From: CAYOPZ01 sp964406005
GTDB taxonomy: Bacteria; Bacteroidota; Bacteroidia; Bacteroidales; SM23-62
Assembly: GCA_964406005.1 (NCBI GenBank)
Contig: CAYOPZ010000040.1
Location: forward strand, 1-29,065
Length of the DNA: 29,065 nucleotides
Direction: 5' to 3'
Shown piece by piece: positions 19,601 through 25,791 of this stretch (its first letter is position 1; every line of letters starts with the position of its first letter). The translations under genes were made by a program, and so were the position numbers. Below the pieces are notes generated by a model. That model was not told the origin of the DNA and ran no database searches. It saw only the letters and a program-made list of their open reading frames with translations.

Positions 19601-22600
19601 CAATAATGAGGGTTGTGACAATTACAAAGGGGATGGAACATATGCTTATTGTAGTAGTTTTGACGCTCCCTTTGCAACCGGTGCTTATCATTTTAATGTA
19701 ATCGACAAGTCGGGAAATTTAAATTCGATAACAGATACTTTACCGGAATTTTTAAATAGTCCGAATATTATTATGCCTGCACATAATTCAATCGTCTCAT
19801 TTTCTGATTTGATGATTGAATGGGATGAAGTGCCAGGCGCTACAAAGTATGTGGTAGTCATTGCCTCTTTAGAAGACGGGTCGGAGAATTGGTTTTGGTG
19901 GTCCGGTTTAATTATGCCTGATCAGTCATCCGTTAAATATACTGGACAGGAATTAGAAATAGGCAAAGTGTATACAATTCAAGTATCAGCATATTGCGAA
20001 AGAACTTATTCAACCAGACATATTCGCTTTTCCTATCGCACCGATAATCGCAGAACAATTCATGTTAATTCCGCAAACACTTCAGGAGTTGAATACGGTA
20101 CGCGGGATTTCCCGTTCCCTACCATACAGGAAGGCATAGATGCCACTATTTTAGGGGATACAGTGCTGGTTTACCCGGGCACATACATGGAAAATGTGAA
20201 TCTTAACAATGCCGGGGGTCTGGTTCTGGGTTCATTGTTCCTGGTCACGGGCGATACGGGTTTTGTTACACGAACCGTTATCGACGGAAACGGGAAGGGT
20301 TCGGCAATTAATGTCTGGAATTGTTGGCAGGATACGATAAATATTTGCGGATTTACCATCACAGGCGGAAGTAATGGAGGCATTCGTGCCGGCAGTGCCA
20401 ATCTTACCATTTACAATTCTATAATTAATGATAATATATCAGATCAAGAAGGTGGCGGAATTAGTTTTAATGATGGAACGTTGAGAATTATAAATTCGAA
20501 GATATTGAATAATTATGCCCCGGATAATTCAAGTGGTATAAAGGGATCTAACTGCGAAATTTATATCTGTAATTCACTTATTGCTAAAAATTATGGCTAT
20601 TCCTGCCTGAGTTGGCAATCGGTCAGTGGTTCGATCATAAACAGCACCATAGCGGATAATCCCGATCGCAGTCTTGCATTCCACGATTCATATATTCAGG
20701 TAAGAAATTCCATAGACTGGAACAATAACCAAGATGGATGGGATGAAATGGAGGATGTTCTATATTCAGTTAATGAGGGAGATGCTGATGGAACAGGTAA
20801 CATCGTTGCGGATCCCATGTTCGTCGATGCAGAAGCGGGCGATTACAGGCTTCAGGTGTCTTCGCCCTGTATAAACTTTGGCACTCCGGATACTGCCGGT
20901 TTAAATATACCTACGACAGATCTGGCAGGTAATCAGAGGATTTTCGACGGAAGGATCGATATGGGGGCCTATGAATTCAATGAAGACCTGGCAGCAATGA
21001 TCCTTTATACGGATACGGCTGTCACCGTCGACGGTGAAATCACCGAAAGTATCTGGGAACGTTCTGACAAATATCATATTAACAAAGTATTTACAGGCGA
21101 AACATTCGATGATCAGGATGATTTATCAGCATACTGGAAGGCTGTTTGGGATGAAGACGGTATTTATGTTCTGGTTGAGGTTACTGCCGACGATACCCTT
21201 GTAACAGATGAAACATACGGGATGGGATCAGAACAGGACCTGGTAGAAATCTATTTTGATATGAATACGGATAACCTGGCGGACGGGGCCGGTCCTTCGG
21301 AGGGAATTTATGTAGGGAATCCGACAAACGGCCATTACGTGTTTGCTTATAAAAGGGGAAGTGAATTTGCCACGCTTCTGGGCTGGCAGTCGGATTGTGA
21401 GGTGGCCATTATTGAAAATGAAGAAGATGCCACCTCCGTACAGGAACTGTTCGTGCCCTGGTCGCTGATCACCGATAAAGAGGGCAATGTATTCGTGCCG
21501 GATGAAAAGATCAGCATAGGATTCGATGTCTATATTGCAGATAATGACGGCCCCGATAACGGGGATGAAAGAAATCGAAAAATCTGGGTAAATGACGGTA
21601 CATACGGCGATGGAGCCTGGACCAATATGGATCACTGCGGAAAGATTCAACTGTCACAGCAGGCTACAGGGAGCCTGGGTGTAACGGTTACTGCAGGCAA
21701 ATCATCGGTCTGCCCGGGTGAGGAAGTTCAGTTGAACGCAGTTCCGGAGGGGGAAACAGGAACCTGTTACTATACCTGGACATCGGATCCTCCGGGACCG
21801 GTATATGCATTCAGCGATCCTGTGGTATCACCGGAGGTAACGACGACCTATTATATAGAGGTCACTGACCAGGAAAACAGCGTTACCGATTCGGTAACGA
21901 TAACAGTTCTTTCCCTGCCCGTGATCGATGCAGGACCGGATATGAGTATACAGTACAATACGTCCGTCACACTGAACGGAACGGCATCGGGCGGGAGCGG
22001 GTTTTACAGCTATGATTGGTCCCCGGGCGATTCGCTGGATTATTCCTTTGTACAGAACCCGTCCACATGCAGGCTCCGGGGATCAAGCCTGTTTACATTA
22101 TCTGCAACGGATTACGGAACCGGCTGTACGAATACAGACCAGGTACTGGTTACCGTAACCGGGAGTACGCTGGATGCCGGAATTTCGGTTTCACGTGATA
22201 CGATCTGTACCGGGGAGACCGTAAATCTGCTTGCTACGCCTTCAGGGGGAACGGGTGATTACAGCTATACATGGACATCCGACCCTGAAGGATTCACTTC
22301 TTCCCTTGCCGGCCCTTCGGATACTCCTGCAGGCAATATTACATATTACCTGGTTGTCAGTGACGGCATGGATTCGGATTCGGCAAGCCAGGAGATCGTG
22401 GTTTATGTGCCTGCGGAACCGGAGTCACCCGATGTATCGGTCTGTTACGGCGATGAGGTGCTTCCCCTGACAGCACTGGGAAACGCAATAAAATGGTATG
22501 ACGACAACACTTTGAGCAAAATCATCGGTTTGGACGACACATTACAGACAGGAATGAGTTCGATAGGGAAATATTCCTGTTATGTTACACAAACCGATAA

Positions 22601-23492
22601 AAACTGTGTCAGTCCGGCTGCTGAAGTTGTTTTAGAGATCATTGAACTGCCCGAAATAACAGTCAATCTGACCGACACGGTGCTGGAAGAGGGAGGAACG
22701 GTTCGCTTGACAGCTTCGGGTGCGGAAGGTTTTTCATGGGCGCCGTCCGCCGGACTTGACAAAACAACGGGCGATACGGTATTTGCAAGCCCGGATGAGA
22801 ATACGGTCTATACCGTTACCGGCTCCAACGGGGTTTGTTCGAAAGAGGTGCAAATATACGTAAATATTCTCTGCAATGCATGTGATGAGGAACAGGTGAT
22901 TTTCGATCAGGAGGGAGCAATAAATTATTGTTCCACAAACCGGGTTTATCCCGGCAATATCGACTGTTCATGGCTAATATATCCAAGCGGCGTCACATCT
23001 GTTTATCTCCTGTTCGATACAATAGACATCAAGCCCGGTGATTATGTCAGTGTATATGACGGTTTCTACGAAGACAACCAGCTTCTCGGTGAGTTCGATA
23101 ACGATCATTTGCCCACGGGTCAGATCCAGTCAGGGTCAATGTTATATATCCTTTTCCACTCGGATGATATCGGAACAGGGCTGGGGTTCCGTGCAAGGTA
23201 CAGGTCGGATCAGCCTGTCGGTACCGGAGCAGGTGAATTGATCTCAGGATTGAATATATACCCCAACCCCGTAACCGGCCTGTTAAACATTGAATTTACA
23301 TCTCACAAGGAAACGGACCTTACAATCAATGTATTTAATACACTGCTGCAATTACTGATAAACAAGGATATTCATGCAATGGCGGGCAGAAACCATGCAG
23401 TGATTGATATGACCGGATTGGGTTCTGGTATATATTATCTGCAAATTTCATCGGGAAGCGGAAACACGGTCAGGAAAGTCATCGTCAGGTAG
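13662..23492 (+). CDS. Giant multidomain secreted protein (FN3, LamG, CBM9-like repeats, beta-helix, CUB) with T9SS sorting domain
   Basis: 3276 residues from the chosen ATG. A TTG 54 nt upstream is also in frame, but the ATG gives a clean signal peptide, MMTKFSGIRIGIFGLTILF through NVNA-Q. Approximate order by residue: FN3-like 28-123; WDG/LW-repeat propeller 125-342; FN3-like 343-440 and 440-533; LamG/concanavalin-like 533-745 (EFTVEGWMYYH, GWHHLAGTYDGSNIRLYVDG); FN3 746-838; three tandem 431-residue supramodules 839-2131; beta-helix 2127-2440 (PFPTIQEGIDA, GDTVLVYPGTYMENV); a fourth CBM9-like domain 2440-2666; Ig/PKD-like domains 2667-3070; CUB 3073-3183 (NIDCSWLIYPSG, GDYVSVYDG); T9SS C-terminal sorting domain 3195-3276 (LNIYPNPVTG, ending VRKVIVR). 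It should cross the outer membrane by T9SS and be released or anchored at the surface. No catalytic centre is recognised, so an adhesin or glycan-binding scaffold is likelier than an enzyme. Its stop overlaps the convergent sulfotransferase gene by 8 nt. Confidence 0.92.
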   Translation: MMTKFSGIRIGIFGLTILFTGINVNAQPGVPVLFSPGDCSVQIQTRPVLYWNASPGADKYTLQVSLDSLFGTFVYNDTSIVDTCRQVGPLANNRTYYWCVSAKNGDGSSAFSGEWSFTTLPAPEVQTTTQISSFISTGSKPRGLAWDGEYLWMIDNIGNLYQYDTTGTEVKTIQGEFSFDSDLSWDGTGLWIGGASVGGGALKIDTDGNRIDSLPVHYSDGSGMEWDGQYFWFGDYDLSEIHKYRSNGSEFLNWEADDITGHPTGITYDGIRLWIGGSGGTTSNTIYKYSILGDLIYSFDLNDIGITAGSGSFISLAWDSTSLWYAADDGFDVYRLRVPYYHEAPSVPVIVSPEDEAEIRNVLTPVLRWNAVLDAARYHVQVSEDPAFPTLIFEDSTIIDTWVQVGPLEDNITYYWHVSAENSGGTSTYSGTFSFTVYDDPPSDPSGLVAIPGNGQVKLCWDPNSEPDINKYRIYRNKTSPANILTDSITGSPPGTLYVDTDVTNDSLYFFRITAVDNAGTESGFSNEVVAVPVIEQGNALLLDGSDDYVDAGTGNALDDLGSEFTVEGWMYYHESVIDHAIFGSVSDGEERRISLRSNAFTIQPDGQGYSEIVMDDPVDTGWHHLAGTYDGSNIRLYVDGILQGTQPVSGTLDPSPTFNDIGRQGFGWHMEGQIDEVCIWNMALSSEEIKNTICRPVRANSPGLLALWHFDEPDTCSTAYDASASMIHGTLMNGASFTRSHAMAPVAPSGLGIYEYSDQSVTLQWNANTDCDLRNYRIYRDTSSPAAVLYDSVYGSPPDTLYTDTDVDFDTTYYYRITAVDSLGNEGAFSEQLVLGDIVVDGIKDPFWETATAHIHLGQDEIVGGEADDDNDFSADLYLAYDSLYLYGFVEVKDDSVSSKSGCWWDNDAFSLRLDPVPDSTVRVDWGSDDEPNWRDIIDNIEFTTETGYDDERNGTGNTIISRVLTDTGYIVEFAVPEEEMINNNTDPSETVLLQEGTQIGFYFELADQDEESEREAMLAWGHSSVNINSRKNVTQYGSMTFLSGNQIQLSRDNLVMAEDQPYIQAPHIHSHHWLEENFEGWGYHLYVYANDPQGLEDIDSVWAEGPEGGHYRLYDDATNGDNWPGGDGRYYLEFGDDSPIPVGEYTFYVRDGSGTLSFVSDSLTSDLEYPENLVPVHNSIVSDPGFLIDWDEVPGATGYYISVNLVSDWELYWGAGRAPDSTSAKYNDNSEGKALVEGEVYCLTVYAGNNRNTSFTKVKIAYMIQSSIVIDGIKDAFWDIAAAHIHLGEDELVWGEADDEDDCSADVYLAYDSVYLYGYVEVKDDMTGSEAGWWWNNDAVSLKFDTYPDSVIPVSYGSWEEPNRRDIVSIDITAETGFDGESSGNEYTILSRAQSDSGYVIEFAIQEAGLENRNTDPPEPVLLQEGTQIGFYFEMADQDEGTEKEAVLAWGHESANMNSGKNVTQFGSITFLADNQVELSHDNLVMEEEQPYIQIPSIWILHRNDENLNERWHHHFYVYANDPQGLDDIDSVWIEGPDGSHYRLYDNEENGDEYGGDGLFCSYKLYNYPPALGIYYFRAIDKAGNEVSVADTLTGLLDYPEIVLPAGAAIITEPDFQIDWTEVPDASYYSVSINRSSDGDHYWYFYIEDPDQTSVNYNENGEGRDLIEGEIYYLYINAGKTRNESQTRIKFTYAPQALIMVDGIRDSFWDTATGHIHLGENEVVWGDIDDESDCSADVYLAYDSLFLYGFVEVTDDTMGSEYDWWWDNDAFVLRFDTDPATLVEEEDASDILSLEFTARNDADDRRNGGDEYDDNAPVLLSRNINDQGYILEFAVSAEGLVNTGPDPDEALALEEGTQAGFLFQMADEDSIQGREAELAWGHYSVSHNSEDNVAQYGSITLLADNQIQFSHDNLVMDEYQPFMQIADFYSSYYSDEYSTRSEAWDLNVSLYINDPQGLDDVDSVWVEDPEGSYYLLNDNNEGCDNYKGDGTYAYCSSFDAPFATGAYHFNVIDKSGNLNSITDTLPEFLNSPNIIMPAHNSIVSFSDLMIEWDEVPGATKYVVVIASLEDGSENWFWWSGLIMPDQSSVKYTGQELEIGKVYTIQVSAYCERTYSTRHIRFSYRTDNRRTIHVNSANTSGVEYGTRDFPFPTIQEGIDATILGDTVLVYPGTYMENVNLNNAGGLVLGSLFLVTGDTGFVTRTVIDGNGKGSAINVWNCWQDTINICGFTITGGSNGGIRAGSANLTIYNSIINDNISDQEGGGISFNDGTLRIINSKILNNYAPDNSSGIKGSNCEIYICNSLIAKNYGYSCLSWQSVSGSIINSTIADNPDRSLAFHDSYIQVRNSIDWNNNQDGWDEMEDVLYSVNEGDADGTGNIVADPMFVDAEAGDYRLQVSSPCINFGTPDTAGLNIPTTDLAGNQRIFDGRIDMGAYEFNEDLAAMILYTDTAVTVDGEITESIWERSDKYHINKVFTGETFDDQDDLSAYWKAVWDEDGIYVLVEVTADDTLVTDETYGMGSEQDLVEIYFDMNTDNLADGAGPSEGIYVGNPTNGHYVFAYKRGSEFATLLGWQSDCEVAIIENEEDATSVQELFVPWSLITDKEGNVFVPDEKISIGFDVYIADNDGPDNGDERNRKIWVNDGTYGDGAWTNMDHCGKIQLSQQATGSLGVTVTAGKSSVCPGEEVQLNAVPEGETGTCYYTWTSDPPGPVYAFSDPVVSPEVTTTYYIEVTDQENSVTDSVTITVLSLPVIDAGPDMSIQYNTSVTLNGTASGGSGFYSYDWSPGDSLDYSFVQNPSTCRLRGSSLFTLSATDYGTGCTNTDQVLVTVTGSTLDAGISVSRDTICTGETVNLLATPSGGTGDYSYTWTSDPEGFTSSLAGPSDTPAGNITYYLVVSDGMDSDSASQEIVVYVPAEPESPDVSVCYGDEVLPLTALGNAIKWYDDNTLSKIIGLDDTLQTGMSSIGKYSCYVTQTDKNCVSPAAEVVLEIIELPEITVNLTDTVLEEGGTVRLTASGAEGFSWAPSAGLDKTTGDTVFASPDENTVYTVTGSNGVCSKEVQIYVNILCNACDEEQVIFDQEGAINYCSTNRVYPGNIDCSWLIYPSGVTSVYLLFDTIDIKPGDYVSVYDGFYEDNQLLGEFDNDHLPTGQIQSGSMLYILFHSDDIGTGLGFRARYRSDQPVGTGAGELISGLNIYPNPVTGLLNIEFTSHKETDLTINVFNTLLQLLINKDIHAMAGRNHAVIDMTGLGSGIYYLQISSGSGNTVRKVIVR
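16176..17468 (+). repeat. Supramodule repeat 1 of the giant protein (431 residues)
   Basis: The unit starts at IVVDGIKDPFWETATAHIHL. Its first part is CBM9-like/DOMON-like (LAYDSLYLYGFVEVKDD, WWDNDAFSLRLD, EGTQIGFYFELADQDE, LAWGHSS). The second is an uncharacterised beta-domain (DNLVMAEDQPYIQ, YANDPQGLEDIDSVW, a D/G-rich NGDNWPGGDG that could bind calcium). The third is FN3-like (HNSIVSDPGFLIDWDEVPGA). The copy is uniformly GC-rich. Confidence 0.85.
17469..18761 (+). repeat. Supramodule repeat 2 of the giant protein (431 residues)
   Basis: The unit starts at IVIDGIKDAFWDIAAAHIHL, exactly 1293 nt after repeat 1. It has the same order of parts: LAYDSVYLYGYVEVKDD, WWWNNDAVSLKFD, EGTQIGFYFEMADQDE, DNLVMEEEQPYIQ, YANDPQGLDDIDSVW, then an FN3-like part. 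Short exact DNA identities to repeat 1 remain (for example cagccttatatacag). An AT-rich island begins just after DNLVM, at about 18150-18420. Confidence 0.85.
18762..20054 (+). repeat. Supramodule repeat 3 of the giant protein (about 431 residues)
   Basis: The unit starts at IMVDGIRDSFWDTATGHIHL, again exactly 1293 nt after repeat 2. Parts in order: LAYDSLFLYGFVEVTDD, WWWDNDAFVLRFD, EGTQAGFLFQMADED, DNLVMDEYQPFMQ, INDPQGLDDVDSVW, then HNSIVSFSDLMIEWDEVPGA. It ends around YRTDN, where the beta-helix begins. The second and third parts are AT-rich (about 19430-20050). Confidence 0.83.
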
Positions 23493-24336
23493 CCTTCCGG
23501 ACGCGGGAGAGGTCTCCTTTCGTTTTTCCGGCATATTCCAGGCATTTCTGCCAGTCCTGTTCATAAGCATTACGGATCTTATCGAGCTGTTCCCGGGAGG
23601 GGAATACAGGAGCAGTTGAAAATACCTTCCGCGGAAGGAGCAACGCTGCGTAAAGGATCATGTACCTCAGGGTATTCACGCCCAGGTTGGCAATGACGTT
23701 TTTCCACTTGGCCCGGAAAGGCCTTTTTTTCCGCAGGTTGATCCGGCCGCTCAACGAGTACACGGTCCGGAGCTGTTTCTCATTGTACGAAGCATGTTTT
23801 GGAGACAGGTCAACCCGGTTCAGGTCGATGCCGGCTTTCATGTAACAGGCAAGGGATTGTACGAAGGCTCCGGGATCCTTCCTCAGGTCGTCGTACAGGA
23901 GGATGAGCGGCTTGTGGGTAAAATATTTTTCGAGCAATTTGATGAGCGGGAAATAATAAAGGTTTTCCTGTTTCCAGTATCCCCCGTCCTTTTCCATATC
24001 GAAGAATTCCCGGAATGTCCAGTGGTTGCCGTTTTTCAGGTAACGCCTGTACTGCGATGCGATCCATTCGTCATGCCTTCTTATGACAAGGATGGGTCTT
24101 GCATGCGGAAATAATTCGCTGAATTCCGCCAGGTATTTATCAATGAAACGGGGGTCGAATTCACCCGAAACCAGGTATCTCCCGCTTTTCCCCCTGGCGA
24201 CGATCCTCTGTGCTTTCTCGAACCTGTTCCTCGGTATATACCGTATGCACTTCAGCCTCGGAAATACACGGTACTGAAGGAAGGTGGAGCCGGCCCTTCC
24301 CATCCCTGCATGGATATAGATCTCGGGTTTATGCAT
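23485..24336 (-). CDS. Sulfotransferase-family protein
   Basis: 283 residues from the chosen ATG. A longer frame starts at 24402, but the extra 22 residues look non-coding and the region before 24336 is AT-rich, as usual for starts in this group. The N-terminus HKPEIYIHAGMGRAGSTFLQ has the P-loop-like 5'-phosphosulfate-binding site of PAPS-dependent sulfotransferases (residues about 8-20). RPILVIRRHDEWIASQYRRY (80-99) fits the 3'-phosphate-binding motif, with Arg87 and Ser94 as the likely contacts. These enzymes move sulfate from PAPS to a hydroxyl or amine on a glycan or small molecule. The acceptor is unknown. The stop lies inside the last codons of the giant gene (8-nt convergent overlap). 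Confidence 0.82.
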   Translation of the reverse strand: MHKPEIYIHAGMGRAGSTFLQYRVFPRLKCIRYIPRNRFEKAQRIVARGKSGRYLVSGEFDPRFIDKYLAEFSELFPHARPILVIRRHDEWIASQYRRYLKNGNHWTFREFFDMEKDGGYWKQENLYYFPLIKLLEKYFTHKPLILLYDDLRKDPGAFVQSLACYMKAGIDLNRVDLSPKHASYNEKQLRTVYSLSGRINLRKKRPFRAKWKNVIANLGVNTLRYMILYAALLLPRKVFSTAPVFPSREQLDKIRNAYEQDWQKCLEYAGKTKGDLSRVRKAT

Positions 24337-24472
24337 GACAGACCTGAAGGTAAATAAAAAATCATCCGTATCAAAGCCTGTATGAAATGCTTTACCCTGC
24401 ATCGTGAACGCAGGTGTGGTTCAGGCTTATCCCTGGATTTCGTAAATTGTACCTTTCGTAAGAAAATGTTTT

Positions 24473-24835
24473 ATGAAGCCGGTGATCGATAAAACATCAT
24501 TCGGGTCCATTACGGTGGACGGGGAAAAGTATTCCCATGACATCCTGATTTCCCCCGGAGGGAAGGTCAGGAAGCGGAAGAAGAAACTTTCGAAGGCGGT
24601 CTACGGTACTTCCCATAAGATATCTCTGGATGAGATCTTCTATGTGTACGAGGAAAAGGCCGAGGGGATTGTCATCGGAAGCGGACAGTACGGAGCAGCT
24701 GAACTGTCAGCCGAAGCCGCTGAATTTCTCCGTGATAAAAACTGCAGGGTCGTCCTTGAACCCACCCCGGAGGCGATCCGAAGGTGGAATGCTGCCAAGG
24801 GGAGGTGGATAGGATTGTTTCACATTACCTGCTGA
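24473..24835 (+). CDS. Mth938-like domain protein (DUF498 family)
   Basis: 120 residues, the usual full length of this small single-domain family. Recognised by FGSITVDGEKYSHDILISPGG at the start, the basic VRKRKKKLS, the central GIVIGSGQYGAAELS, then PTPEAIRRWN and the ending GLFHITC. The family has a known fold (Mth938) but no agreed biochemical role. The gene stands alone, divergent from the sulfotransferase gene and convergent with the lipid kinase gene (45 nt between stops). A weak -7-like TACCTTTC lies at 24450-24457, but no -33 box was found at good distance. Confidence 0.9.
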   Translation: MKPVIDKTSFGSITVDGEKYSHDILISPGGKVRKRKKKLSKAVYGTSHKISLDEIFYVYEEKAEGIVIGSGQYGAAELSAEAAEFLRDKNCRVVLEPTPEAIRRWNAAKGRWIGLFHITC

Positions 24836-24880
24836 GGATCTGCCGGTGAACTGTACCTTATCAATGTCCCTGCATTTCCT

Positions 24881-25786
24881 TCAGCCTGATTTCACGGTCC
24901 TTTCCTCCGGACAAATAACTTTCAGGCTTCCGGGCTCCACGGAGATATGCAAAGGAGCGTCAAAAACAACCGGTTCACCGTCAACGTGGCCCGTGAACCG
25001 GTCGCTTCCCGATATTTCGGCATTTTTTACCGGGATGATCAAGGTATACCTGGATTTATGGAAGGTTTTTGTGAACAGCCTGGTCATCAGCCCCGGGACC
25101 AGGATCTTCGGAAAGCTTCTGAGCAGGCATATGTCCAGGAACCCGTCGGCCGGATCGGACATGGGACTGATGTATGCTCCGTAGCCCCACTGGGAGGAAT
25201 TGGCAATGCTGATCAGGAAGAACCGGCCTGATACCTGCTTGTCATCGATTTCGATACTGGCCGGGAAGGAGGAATACCCGGGGAATGCTCCGGCCGATTT
25301 CACGGCATAGGGGATAAATCCCCTTGTCCTCCCGCCTGCATAGAGGTGTGCGACCCTGGCTGCAAACCCGATCCCGGCAATATTAATGAACCTGTGCCGG
25401 TTAATAAGCCCCGTATCGATCCTGGTTACGGGAAGCCTGTTGATCAGCCTGATGGCTTTCCCGATATCCATCGGGATCCCGAGCGACCGGGCCAGCCCGT
25501 TCCCGGAGCCCATGGGAAGAATGCCCAGCGCCGTATCGGAATGCACAAGGTGGCCCGCCACCCGGTTGATCGTTCCGTCACCTCCCCCTGCAACCATAAT
25601 ATCGTATTTCCCGAGGTTTTCCCTTGCCAGTTCGCCGGCAAGCTCTGCGGTCCCGGGGCGGACGATCTCCATTTCGAAACGGTTGGAATCAAGGTGTCCG
25701 GCAAGAAGGGCATGCAATTTCTTTCCGTTTTTTTTCTCCAGTATGGGATTGATGATGAAAAGCACTTTGAGAATATCGGTGTGCAT
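24881..25786 (-). CDS. Diacylglycerol-kinase-family lipid kinase (DagK/YegS-like)
   Basis: 301 residues, normal for the family. It phosphorylates diacylglycerol or a related lipid at the inner face of the membrane with ATP. VLFIINPILEKKNG opens the N-domain. GGGDGTIN (67-74) is the nucleotide-binding motif, followed by PMGSGNGLARSLGIP (91-105). GIGFAARVAH (138-147) starts the second domain; many relatives carry Asp where the first Ala of FAA stands, which may be neutral. HVDGEP (267-272) holds the probable catalytic Asp269. The gene begins 5 nt after the stop of the LTA-synthase-family gene, so the two form an operon. Together they suggest that diacylglycerol released by the upstream enzyme is turned back into phosphatidic acid. 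Confidence 0.93.
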   Translation of the reverse strand: MHTDILKVLFIINPILEKKNGKKLHALLAGHLDSNRFEMEIVRPGTAELAGELARENLGKYDIMVAGGGDGTINRVAGHLVHSDTALGILPMGSGNGLARSLGIPMDIGKAIRLINRLPVTRIDTGLINRHRFINIAGIGFAARVAHLYAGGRTRGFIPYAVKSAGAFPGYSSFPASIEIDDKQVSGRFFLISIANSSQWGYGAYISPMSDPADGFLDICLLRSFPKILVPGLMTRLFTKTFHKSRYTLIIPVKNAEISGSDRFTGHVDGEPVVFDAPLHISVEPGSLKVICPEERTVKSG

Positions 25787-25791
25787 ATCAC

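Noticed and set aside
24337..24402. Longer start for the sulfotransferase
   Set aside because: The 22 extra residues do not resemble the family start, and the bases before 24336 are AT-rich like a leader. It remains possible.
24450..24457. TACCTTTC as a promoter -7 box of the Mth938-like gene
   Set aside because: One mismatch, no -33 element at 17-23 nt, and it would leave a very short leader.
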